NCBI GenBank assembly: GCA_013076295.1
Contig: RQOL01000531.1
Span: 1,054,001 to 1,118,000, forward strand
Direction: 5' to 3'
Source of the DNA: Sanderia malayensis
Taxonomy: Eukaryota; Cnidaria; Scyphozoa; Semaeostomeae; Pelagiidae
DNA: 64,000 nucleotides
Shown here: positions 35,266 through 47,400 of the stretch, one piece after another
Layout of the letters: each line of letters opens with the position of its first letter
Position numbering within the stretch: the first letter of the stretch is position 1
Position numbers and translations under genes: made by a program
The notes under the pieces: generated by a model
Databases searched by the model: none
What the model saw: the letters and a program-made list of their open reading frames with translations, nothing else
Told to the model about the DNA's origin: nothing

Positions 35266-36514
35266 ATGCATTGTCACAGAAATGGTTACTATTTTGCTTC
35301 GGCATTTATGAGTATAACTTCTGCCATTCTTATCGCTATATCTCTTGGAACCCCGAAATGGATAGAAGCAGATATACACAGGAAAATACAACGTCAAATG
35401 CCTAATGCTACGACAGAATTACTCACATCTGGTTTCAAATATTTTGGACTATTTCGCGGATGTGAGGAGAAGAAGTATGCAGTTTATTTTGCTTCCAGAC
35501 ATCGATGTTTTAATGGTAAGTGAAGGCGACGCTTAATGCACATCAGGCCTTGTCGGGCCTTCGGGTAAAGTAAGGCCTGCATCCAAGCGTATCCAAAAAC
35601 TACTGTAAACACCCGCATATAAGAACCATCATCGGAATTAAATCCATATGAATCAACTCACAGATAACGGATTTATTAATCTAACTCATGAAAAGATAGT
35701 ATAAAAGTTTAAGTAAATTATTGAAAGATTGATTTATAGAGTTGTCCAAAGATTCTTCAGCATTGTTACTGATTTGTAGACTACAGTTATCTGAAATGGT
35801 CATCTATCAATCAAACTCTGTAACCAGTTTATGTTTATTCATCTTGCAGCGTTTGACGAGATCAAGCTTATCACAACACGGACTGATTTGGCATATGCAA
35901 CACTAGTCTTCTGCTGCCTTAGTCTGTCTTTCAGCATCATTTTCATCTACATTGCGTTCTACAATGAGCTCGTGCATTCAGTGTCTTTTTTTCTGCAATT
36001 CTGTCTGCCATTCGCGACTCTGGTCTTATGCTGTAAGTATGGCTATTCTATTTGCTTTTGAAAACATTGAAGAAGCGTGTTTATTGAGAACCAAGAAAAC
36101 TGAGAAACCAAGTTTGAATTAAGTTTTCAAATAAGATAGTCCATCGCAAAATTTAAATGCAAAATAATACGTGAGTATTATTCATTTTTAGCCATTATGA
36201 AGCTCGTATCTCTTGGTACATTCTTGTATCTTTTCCACATCGATTTTAAAGTTTCAGTATTACGAAGAACTGACTTAAATGATGGATTTACAAGCGAAGG
36301 CCACACAAAGTTGGGATATTCATTTTGGCTGCTGGTAGCTTCGATTATAACGATGCTTCTTAGTTTGCTTATTCTATGTGTTTGGACCTATCGAAGGAGA
36401 AAAGCATTGGAAATAATCAGTAAAGATGATAGTAATACTGGACAAAACTCGAACTCTGTACCAATGCAGGGTGGTGAGAGAGAACTGGAAAGCAACGGCA
36501 TGATGATATTCTAA
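35266..36514 (+). CDS. Clarin-like four-transmembrane protein, complete, 251 aa
   Basis: Exons 35266-35515, 35850-36032 and 36192-36514 (TAA), phases consistent. The first membrane segment (SAFMSITSAILIAISLGT) runs into the clarin signature SLGTPKWIEADI, then an N-glycosylation-type NAT site and FKYFGLFRGCEEKK in the first loop. Two membrane segments lie in exon 2 (ATLVFCCLSLSFSIIFIYIA and FFLQFCLPFATLVLCC). The last exon has LGYSFWLLVASIITMLLSLL and a short basic, then polar tail. Known from the family: clarins are tetraspan-like proteins of sensory hair-cell bundles and synapses (CLRN1 in Usher syndrome). Function in an invertebrate is unknown. An upstream in-frame ATG at 35212 would add 18 polar residues; 35266 gives the usual short N-terminus. 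Confidence 0.82.
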
Positions 36515-38436
36515 AACAATTGCAGCCGTTTTGGGACTCTTGGGACCACCTTCAGGGCTCTTTGTTGTGGGCACTTTAATCCCACGAAGATGCAGTCCTC
36601 CTGCTTTTATTATGGGCCCATAATCTCCTTCTGATTATTATTCTGAATTCATATTCATTATTTAAGTTAAAGTCAGTGACGTTTGCATATAATTTTCATA
36701 AAAAATGCATGCCTTACGTCGTTTTATTGATACATTTGTATATCTTGACAAGACAAGAACCACAAAAACAAGAGATTCTTCGATAGTCGAGATCATTATC
36801 AGCTGCTTTTCGACTCTTATTTCAGCCTAATAAAATGATGCGATGCTAATGAATGGCTCCATTATGAAAATTGTAAGTGAAATTGCAGCGACATGTTACA
36901 CAAGGCAATTTGGGGTGTTTATTATTATAATATAGCTTGACCATGCAAATACTGCACTTTTTCCCCGTTCGTTCAGCTACTGCTTGATGAAAACAGTAAA
37001 CAGTAAATGCTGCTGTAACAGTAAACAATAAACACTAAATGTCAAAATTACTACTTTAATGGTTAAGGACCAAAACATTCATACATAATTTAGAAAGTTT
37101 ACTTGTGTCATTGGTGAATTGAAACTTATAGATTTTTGAAAAAGATACAGACACCTCTCGAGCTAAGAAGCTGCAAGAGTATACTTTGGAACAATTACTC
37201 TATGCTATCTGGTAAGGGATGACATTTTTCTTCTGGAATGTTGGCTGACCTGGTGCGTACTTATCCTGGAAAGTTACAGAGGAGAAGAAAATGCACAACA
37301 AACAACTGATTATCTAGAGCACGTAGAGGGATTGAAAATTTGTTTGGCATATCAGTTGCACATTGGACATTATTTCGAGCACCCATTCAAGCAGCCAAAG
37401 GAAACGTGGTTTGGTTTGCTATACTTTGGCTGCAATTTGCTTCCATAACTATTTGAGGCAGGCAAAATGGCTACACATTGTCCAACAGGCTTTATCGACT
37501 CAGAAGAGAGCAGTGGTTGCAGAGAGAACTCTGGAAAGTGGAACAAAGTTGTTGCATTTGACAATTGATACTGACAAAGGATTCGTGGTTTACGGTATGC
37601 TGCATTTCACAACAAATGTTTGCTTCAACAAATAATATCTATAGGTTTTGATATATAAGAATTTGGATAGAAGTGCAATGCTTATAACCAATGCTGTTCT
37701 GGGAATGAGCTTTCAAGTGCAGCAACATGCTTATTTTTTCCTACTCTCGTCATAGAGACAAGTGTAACGTCTGACAGCTTCAGAAAGTTTCTCATCCATT
37801 TGTAAATGTTCAATATCTATTTGAACCAAAAGAACAGCAGAGCAAGCAAAATGTTTGAGATCATCAACATTTTCTTCAACAATGACTGACAGCGCAATAC
37901 TTGTGTTGCGGAGGCGTTTGGCTGGGAGGACGCATCTTTTATTTCACGACCAATGGCAGGTTGTTATTGCATTGTTGTATTGTAAAATTCATTATACGAT
38001 GTTGATTCTGGGTCCATAGTTTAATAGCATCAAACAAAATGACGGTTTTATTCAACGAGCACAGATTCAAAATGACCTGAAATTGAGAAAATATTATAAT
38101 TATCTGCTGGACGAAAGTGTGACAAATCAAGAAGCTTAGAAGGCCTATATGGGCATGGGCCTAAGCCGGAACGTCACAAATGAAATTGGCTTCGCTACAC
38201 TACCAAACCAATTAAATAGTTCAAAAGGATTCCAACAGCTTCGGAGAATGGATTTCGACATCACACAAGATACAACAGGTACCTAATCAAATAAGAAAAG
38301 TAACGGCATGCCTTGATAGCGGCCCAAGTGTTACCTACTCTGGCAAGTTTTGGACAAATATCCGTGTGAAGTGGAATATTTTTGAAGGAATCCCTTATTA
38401 CTGTGAAATTTGAAAGCTTGCTCTAACACTTTAGTA
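36515..38436. other. Spacer between the clarin-like and RGS12-type genes
   Basis: It holds the clarin-like 3' UTR with AATAAA at 36829, and 5' sequence of the RGS gene. CACTTTAG two bases before the RGS start codon region could be an acceptor, so non-coding 5' exons may lie here. Confidence 0.5.
36829..36834 (+). terminator. Polyadenylation signal AATAAA of the clarin-like gene
   Basis: Canonical hexamer about 315 bp after the TAA stop. Confidence 0.5.
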
Positions 38437-41400
38437 ATGCCTTCGTTATTAAAGATATCCGTTAAGAAAGGCCCCCAGGGCTTTGGTTTCATTCTGTCAA
38501 ACCAATCTCCTTGTGTTGTGAGCAGCGTGATTGAAGGTGGACCAGCTGAAAGTGCTTCTTTGAAACCAGGAGATGAAGTACTTGAAGTCAACAATCAAAA
38601 TGTATCCAGGTCCACTCACGAACAAGTGGTCAGGCTCATTCTTAAAACCAGTGGCACATGGGTGAATTTGAAGGTACGAAGATACAGTGGCCCGACAGAG
38701 TTCTCAAATGAATATGTTGACTTAGCTGATGACAATAACGATGAATTTCACAACAGCATCATTGAAACTGTTGATAAAGTTGTGGAGGATTTGAAATCTG
38801 GCAATTTCAAATTAGATCATCCAAGGTCATCAAAACCCAGTACTAGTAAACGAAGGGGCTCTTCTGGAAGGGAGTTTAGTGAAGACAGCCCAAGACTGAG
38901 AATTTCTACCCCTCCTAGTGTAAGTAATAGGAGGACTTCTTCCGGAAGAGAACAAGGTGATGGTAGTGCAAAATTGCGATCGGCTACTGATTTTGGTCAA
39001 AATTTGGGCTCAAGTAAAAGAAGTGGCTCATTAGGGAAGGACCTAATGACAAGCGATGATAGTCCAATATTATTACCCCTGTCTCACTCGCCTCGTGGTT
39101 TGACCACAAGTAGAGATGACGTTTCACCCATGTTTGAAAATGAGAACGGAGGCAGCTCATTAATGCTGCAAGCAAGTCCAGCATTTAGTTTGAGTATTTA
39201 CAGGGTCATAGTTGGTTACATAAGAACTATTGAGCTTCCTGGTGGCTGTAGTTTGACATCAGCTTCACTGGAGGCAGTTAGCAACGTTGTTGGAGGTCTG
39301 AATCTCACTTCTAAGAAAATCAATAAACGTCTGTTAATGAATATATCACCAGGCGGAGCAGTTCTGATAAATCCAGGAGGAAAGGATATTGTGTATCCCG
39401 TAAACATGCTTGCGTTTGCTTGCTCTTGTCCATATGATAGTCGCTGTTTTGGGATTGTAACAAGGAAGGTTTTGAATGAAGACCATCGTAAGTTGCGAAG
39501 AGCGTCCAACTCTAGGAAGTCTAGTGTCACACAAGTACACTCTTGCCATGTTTTCATTGTTGATAGTGAGCTGAGCTTACATTGCAAACACAAGCAACTT
39601 GCAAGCAATTTTGGTTTCTCCTGCACACCGGATGCACAAACTAATACCTGCAAGGAATTTCCTATGAATTCTTCAGACATTTTGTTTGCTCTGAACTCTG
39701 TCCTAAGAGATCATGCTGGTGTGAGCGACCTGTCCGACTCTTCTCTTGACTTCGCCACTCCATCAGTAGACAGACAAACACACCACTATGATTTACTGCT
39801 GGAGAAGGATCTGAGCAATGGTTTGGGATTGCTTGATAAACTCAGAATATCAAATGAGCTCAAGGCACAGCAGCAGGCCAAATCAATTCTTGACAACCAG
39901 CTGGGATTTGATGAAAATTTTCCAAAAACGGCAGCTGTAAATGCAGGTGCCCCTGACACTCAAAGTCAAAACGGCGCGTATATAATAACAGGCAGCAATG
40001 ACGAATCTGGTCACTTGAACTCGCAGATTTCTCTGTCATCATCAGCCACATCTTCATTGGATCTCCATCACGCCACTTCTACTGTAAGTTATGCCTTATC
40101 ATTTGTTTTACTTCTTTGCCGTTGTTGAGATCACTGTTATTATAATTGATTTTAATTTACAGTGAACTGATGTCTGCTGGAATGTTTGGCTCCATACTTT
40201 TCTGTTATGAAACCAGCTTTAATTTCGAAAGCCTATAGATTTCGAAGTTTTCCGCCGTCTTATTCGTTTGACTCTTTGGTTCGCGTGGGTAAATGAAAAG
40301 TCAATACACGACTTCTAAATTTTAAAACAATCATATTTTAATAATAAAGGTAGCTATTGTTTTCCCCCTTGTGAAGAAAAGTGTTTTTCTGTGTAGCTGG
40401 CTATTTTACTTTAATTTATGCTTGATGTGTGTTGCAGATGTTGCCGCTCCGATTGTGGTCTTTATTTACGATCTAAAAGACACATGAGTTTCTCTGAAAC
40501 AGAATATGCGATCAAAGGCGGCGCTTTAATACGATATAGGGAATAGAGTATTAGACGATACTTAGATCTTTCCCTAGTTGTGTTTTCACCGCTCCTTGCC
40601 ATTGGACGACAATGATACAATAAACAACCCCACAAAAGAACCATTATCTATGGAAGCCCAGAAGCTTGAAATTACATATTTTCACCCCAATCAACGATTA
40701 TCTTTTCAGTCTGATATTCTAACAAGATTTTCATAAAGTTTTCATTTTTTCTTCCACCGAGAACTAAACTCAACCCACGAAGGCATAGCTTAGGACCAAG
40801 ATCAGAAATTGATTTGATTACGATATAGATTTATTCTCGCTGCAACTATCAAATTAAAATATCTACAACTGTAGATTTGTTGGCCAAGGGAAAGAATTCT
40901 TCACCAAACGTTTTGGAAGGCACTAAGCGACCATTTAATTGAATTTATTCATTAAATTCATTCAAGCCTCTTGTGATAAACAATATTTTCGACCTATTTC
41001 AATCAAATCTTCTTTTTTGACATTTGCTTTGAACCGTAAAGGCTTTTTTTAGAGAATTCCTTTATTAGGGGCCTATAGAGAGGCTCCTAACAGAAGACTT
41101 TCCCCACGAAAGACAAAAACCCGGAGGAATTTTCCCAACTGGATAATTTTATCATCGCAAATAACTGAGAATCAAACGCGTTTGGAAAAATGTCATTACA
41201 AAAGAACACAAACAGGCTTAATTTTACCTTTTCTTGCTTTTACCGGTTGATTTAGATTAAAAAATATAAATTTAGAAATTCGGAAATTGCAAACCAGAGC
41301 AAAATATTATTTATGAAAACATATATAGTATCATAGGACGAAGCAACATGCTAAGAGAGTGTACACAGGTGGTTTTGAAGTAATTATCTGCTTGATTTTG

Positions 41401-44400
41401 AATTATAATTACTAACTCTGGTGTTTTCTTCCATTTCCAGCCAAGCATTGCTGAATTCTATAAAGGTACGGTTTGATTCTTATTCATTTGTCATAACAAT
41501 AGAGTTACAGAGACGTTTCTATTATGCTCATTTGATTACGAATCAGTGAAATGAAGCGGTTAGGACGCGTGTGTTGTTAAGTTGTGTCGTGATAACTGAC
41601 TTTTCGTCGATTTGGTTGTAATATGGACATGCATATACTTGAATTGCTAGTTATTAGTTCTTCAATTCAGAAGCCTCTTGTGAGTAAGGTATATTTTTCA
41701 TTCGAATGGGATGTGTTGTGATGTTATTAACTCTATCATCCACTAAGACCGTGCTATGGGGAATACGGGTTTTCGTGTCTGTATATTGGCGGTTTGCAAT
41801 CTTGTGTGTGATTCTGCAAGTGATTTATGCACTTGAATGGAAGTCCCAGAAAATATTCTACTTTTCGCTGCGTAAATATCTTTCGACCGCTGCGACGTGA
41901 GCTGCTATTGCTTTGGCAAGTGCTCTTGCTTCAGCCAACTCATAATCATTTCTGCATTCCGTTGATTTGATCAGCCCATTTTGCAAGGAATACATGTAGA
42001 ATAATAGGTTTGGTCCCAGTGATTATCAAGATTGATATTCCCTGAGACCACAAGGCACAGCTGTGTTATTTTAATTTTGGAAATGATTTTGATTTTTAAT
42101 TTTGATCAACGCGGGGGATTTCGCGAAGATCTGGCTTTATTTCCCAAAGTTGCACAACTTTAAAACAACAAGGTAACTTTAGATCTCGAATTTGAGAAAC
42201 TAATAAAGAAACTGTTTGTGCTGAATGTTGATTAAAGTTTCTTGTGAAATAAATGCACACTGGAGTGAAGAGCTTTTCGCAATTATAGCTACAGTCAACT
42301 CTATCTAATTCGAACACCTTGAGGAAGCGTGAAAATGTTCGAATTATAAAAAGTTTGAATTTTAGAGGTTTGTTTTATAAGAGTTGGTTCATTAGTGATC
42401 CTTGAAGGGACGGAGAATTTCGTTCGAATTACATAGAGCTCGAACTACACGAGTTCGAAATATGCAGATTTGACTGTATATCGGTATCGCTTTTTCCATA
42501 CAGACGACTTAGACGCTGTCGCTTCAAACATAAAGACTTCAATGATGAAGGATAACTGTGACCAGCAACAACAACAACAACAACAAGAACGTCTTGGAAA
42601 TTTGTTGAATGATGCAGCTGGTAGCAAAAATTTCGAGGTAGGTCATTATAATCGGTTGTCTTTATCACATTTGCACCAAATTGTTGTGGCCCAGTAGCTG
42701 ACGGTAGAGCAGATAAACTTATGGTCTTTGCGTGTGAAAAGGATTATGTAGCTGTTTCGCAATGCCGATTCAGAGGCCTGGGGGCGTACTAAAGGTAGGG
42801 AGGACCACAATGAGAAGAAAGTGGCAAATGAAACATTTATTCTCAGAACGGACAAGCTTTATCTATAAAAGGGGGACACGTGCCCCCTGGCCCCTACCCC
42901 AGTGCTGATGTTTCTGTGGCATATTGTTTTACATGAAGACACATTTTACAAGAAAACCTAAGGCTCGATTTGTCAAAAAAATAAGAAAAAGGTTGGAACA
43001 TTCTCAGCTTCAGAAAAACGTGAACTCCATACAAGTAAAATTAGAATTGTAAAATTCATCATAATTTTATCTTTCCCACAATTTAGCGGAAGCTTTACAG
43101 GGCAGAATTTCGCATATTTCTCTTTGCTTTGCATATTTTTTGTTAAACTATTTTAAGCGGTTTGAGAGATATAATTATTTCTTCTTCCTCCGGCTGTTCT
43201 CTCCTTTTTGGTAATAGCCCTGTGGTAGTGCTGGACCTTGCCTGTCTCTATCTTATCGGTCTTGATAGGGCGTGTGGTGGCTTGCTTTGATATCGGTGGA
43301 TATGGCTCACAAAGGCGTCTGGGATGGCGTATCACTGTGATGTCACCAGCACTTTTATTTTTCAATGTGCTTCGTCAAAACTCCTTACTTTGAAAGTTTA
43401 TAACTCAAAAAGTGCAAAAAAGTTTTAAATTCTTGTTGTGGCATTTTTATAAGCACGTGGAAATCTATACTTTTCAGACCAGTTTTCTGATCTGAAAAGT
43501 ATAAATCTATACGTTGAATTGAAATCTACAGCTACTTTTCAGCCCAGTTTTGTTCGCTTTTATCAGTGCTTCATTGGTTTCTTCTTTGTTTTTTTATTGT
43601 TTCGTCCGTTTTTATGACTTTATCGATGCTATTGTCGTTGCTGTTGCCCTCCTTAGGAGAAAAAATTTTTAAAAACACCCTTTTCAAATAACTGCTCCAG
43701 TCTCATGGCGGAATATTTTCGGTGCTTTCTATGAAGAAGATTCTAACAGAATGCCGAGTGGGAAGTCAGCAATGTGTTGGAAATGTGTACAAGAAGCCGA
43801 ACGGTTTCAACAGGGCAGCAACAGAATGGACGAATGACGTGACGTTTCTAAAAATCGTAGCAGCCTGGGTCTTCTTGGCTGTCACATCTGGGTTGTTACG
43901 TCTTCGAAGTTTTTATAGTGTGCTCAGCCTATTTTGAACCAGAACAGGCTGAATATCCCATAAGAACAACCCAAGAAATCGCAAAGAATAGGTCAATATT
44001 AACATTACAAAGTCACGAGCAATACATAATTACCCCGAAACAAACCATTCTTACTATTTTGATAACTTGACTGGAATTAGGATATTCACTTTGACCTTGG
44101 GAATTAAAATTTCGGTCGGCATGATGACAACAATTGATTTAATTGTTCCTATATGGGTCCCATCCCGTGGATGCATACTTTTATGTTTATTTTTTCTTAA
44201 TTTCTATAAGCACCTCTGCAGGCCAGAAATAATCAGGTATGCAGCCGCCTGATTGAAGCATTAAAACAATGAACGATCCTTGTTCGCAGGACTTTCTACG
44301 AAAGGAACACAGCGAAGAGAATATCATGTTTTGGAATGCATGCGAGAAATTCAAAATGCTTGAAGACCCTTGCAAGGTAGGGTTATTACACACACATGGT

Positions 44401-47400
44401 TTACTATAAAAGGCGGAATCGGGTAATGGGAACTAGGACAATTAAAAGAAGGAATGAGCGTAGACATCCATAAACCGTCGACAATTAATAGAGTCATTTG
44501 ATTGTTGCCTAAGTCTTATCGTTCTTTGTAGTTGAGGCAAATGGCAATTGAGATTTACCATACGTACTTAGCAGATGGCGCACCCGGCCTGGTCAATGTT
44601 GATCAACAGGCCGTGAAAAAAGCCGAAGAGAAGCTGATTAGTCCGGAACCAAACATGTTCAACCTTCAACAGCAACAGGTAGGCATGGATGCATTATAAT
44701 CTGTTTTTGGACTGAAGGGGGCTGGAAGGATCACTTGCATATAGCTACACACAGTACTATCCATGGAGTTGTCGAATTATTGATGTACATGTGCGTGGAT
44801 TGTTGAAAATACAGTAACTCTGTTTGATTCGAACACCCTGGGAAAGCGTGAAAATGCTCGAATTACAAAAAGTTGGAATTATAGAGATTTGTTTTATGAG
44901 AATCGGTTCATTAGTGAACCTTAAAGGGACGGAGAATTTTGTTCGAATCAGTTCGGATTACACCAGTTCGAACTATGCAGATTTGACTGTAGCCTGAAAG
45001 TGATAAGAACGAGTGGGTTTGTGGCATGTTCACTGATGTAAATGTTCACATGTTCACAAAATGTACCCTAGATGCACTTACAACCATATGAAATCTCTAT
45101 CTAGATATGTTTGATCAGATTTGCTTATCATTGCACAGATCTTCATGCTGATGAAGTACGACTGTTTTCCTCGATATTTGAAATCAGAGTTCTACCGGCG
45201 ATGCAGAAGTCCAACGTTAGAATCCCAAGAGTCAGCCGAAGAAGATGTCGAGAACAAGGAATGCAAGAAGAACAAGGTTAGTGTAGTATTGTCAAATGAC
45301 CCGTGATATTTGACTGGAAATTCATACATGATTTTAAAGCAATAAGTATCTCATATTTTAATGGTATTTGGCGTGAATCTTCAAATATAGGCTTATTTGC
45401 GTAAGGCTTATTTGGGGGTGGGGTTTTCGAGGTTTTACGGTATTCTTTCTCTTTATCTCATTTCTTGCCTCGTTTCCACGATATTTATTTCGCATCTCCC
45501 CCCCCCACGCTTGTTCATCTCCTTGTCAACCTTTTATCCATATTTATACTCCTTCCACGACCTCTCGTGTTTATTTTATTTTATAATCTCTTATCTTCGT
45601 TTATATTTCTTTCACGATCTCGCATTTCTTTTCCAACTTTTTATGTCCATTTACGCCTCTCCCGACATCTCTCATTTCCCCCTAGGGCTGCTCATCTACT
45701 TTTCTTGCCTCTCACCTCTCTTTGCGCCCTGCTATAGATACAAGTAGTCCATACATCGCATGGCCAACATCGCATGGCCAAAATTACTGATGTTATATTT
45801 TTTTGTTTTAGACGCACTGGTATACGAAGAAATTCAAAAGCAATATTAAGGATGTGGCTTCTAATGAGCCTGTTGTCGAGCAGCCCGATCGCAAGAGATC
45901 TATTCTTGGCATTCTTACCAAAAGTGGGTGATACAACTCTCTTGTATGATGTAACATCTGTAAGCAGTATGAGAAGATGCAAAGACGAACATGTCAATGA
46001 CTTTGTTGTTTTTTCTTTCTTTTAGATAAAGGTCCGAAACAAGATTCAAAATCTAAGGGTAAGTATTTTATTTTGTTGTGTTTAGGCATTTTATTTGCAG
46101 TTTGTTGTGTTTGTTAGTTGTCTAAAATTAAAGTTACCACCCTTGTTGGTTACTTTGAAACAGGTCCATTTAAAATCTCTCTTTTGTTGATATTATTGTA
46201 ATCTTTATCACCTCTTCCTGCTTTTGAAATTGTTTAATATGCACTGCAGCATTAAATGCTCAAATTCTGCTCTTGTGCTCCAGTTGTGCTCGTTTTCTTT
46301 TGTTTGATGACTGGGAATCCCTTTAGTTTCTCGATTTTACTACAGGATATTGCTTTTTGCATTATTCAAATCTCCAATTTTTTTCGCAGGCAAAAATCAA
46401 AAGCAGTCAAATTCAAAATCAAGAGGTATTCATGTTATCATTTTCCGTATATCAACGAGGTTTTGTGTCCACTAACTGCATGCGTAAAGTTACATCCCTT
46501 ACTTCCATTTGTAAATAGCTTTCTCTTATTTGTTTTCTTCTCCAGTGAAACTCGACAATCCTACTAGTGACATTGAAACTTCCCCTCGAACACCAACCAA
46601 GGTGGACCACGAAGTCAAATTTGATCCACCAAAATCGGTAAGCTCACGCCGCGTTACCCTAAATTTCGACGCGCGGCTGTTTTAACTTAGCGAGCGCAAA
46701 TTACTGTTTTGTCTGAACGAAACGCGCGTTGTCTACTTTAATTTAGCGTTGCAACTACAGGTGACGTTGAACCTGAATCTATAACATGCATGGGAGGACA
46801 TAATTTATTTGAGTCAGTTCGAGCTCAGTTTTTCAGGAATCGACTCTTAAACACGTAAAACGGAAATTAGAATTAATTGAAACAGAATTATGTTCGAGAA
46901 ATCTAGGAATTTGACTTGAACAGTATAGTCGCCTTATCGAGGCTTGACTTTAGTTGTGATCATGGAAGGAGGCTCGAATAAGACTGTGAACTGATCGAGT
47001 AGGCCAACCTTGAGTGTGCTACAGGCTAAATCTGAGATACACCACATGTTTTTTGTTTCCCTTAACAGCCGATGGAAATTAAGGACGTGCTTGGATGTTC
47101 AGTACAGTTTTGTCGAGTTTTCCTACCGAACGGTTCATCGACAGTGCTGATGCCGGAGCCTGGAAAGAGCATACGTCAGCTACTTGAGACCTACTGCAGT
47201 AGACAGAATGTTCCACTTTCATCCGACGATCTATTCGTTGACGAAGATAACCAGGTATTATATACTGCAGTGAATACTTGTAATTGGTATGCTTTTTAGC
47301 ATGCCAAGAGCTATCTATTCATCAAACACGAAAAAAGTGCGACCTTTAAGTCATTCTTGCCTTAATGGATTAATGATGCTGGCTACTCATTGATGACCAG

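Noticed and set aside
43722..43937. 71-codon frame considered as an RGS12 exon
   Set aside because: Exons 3 and 4 join directly in phase and give a continuous RGS box, leaving no place for it.
45397..45747. 116-codon frame with hydrophobic composition
   Set aside because: Falls in a T/C-rich intron stretch between confirmed RGS12 exons. The composition explains the membrane-like look.
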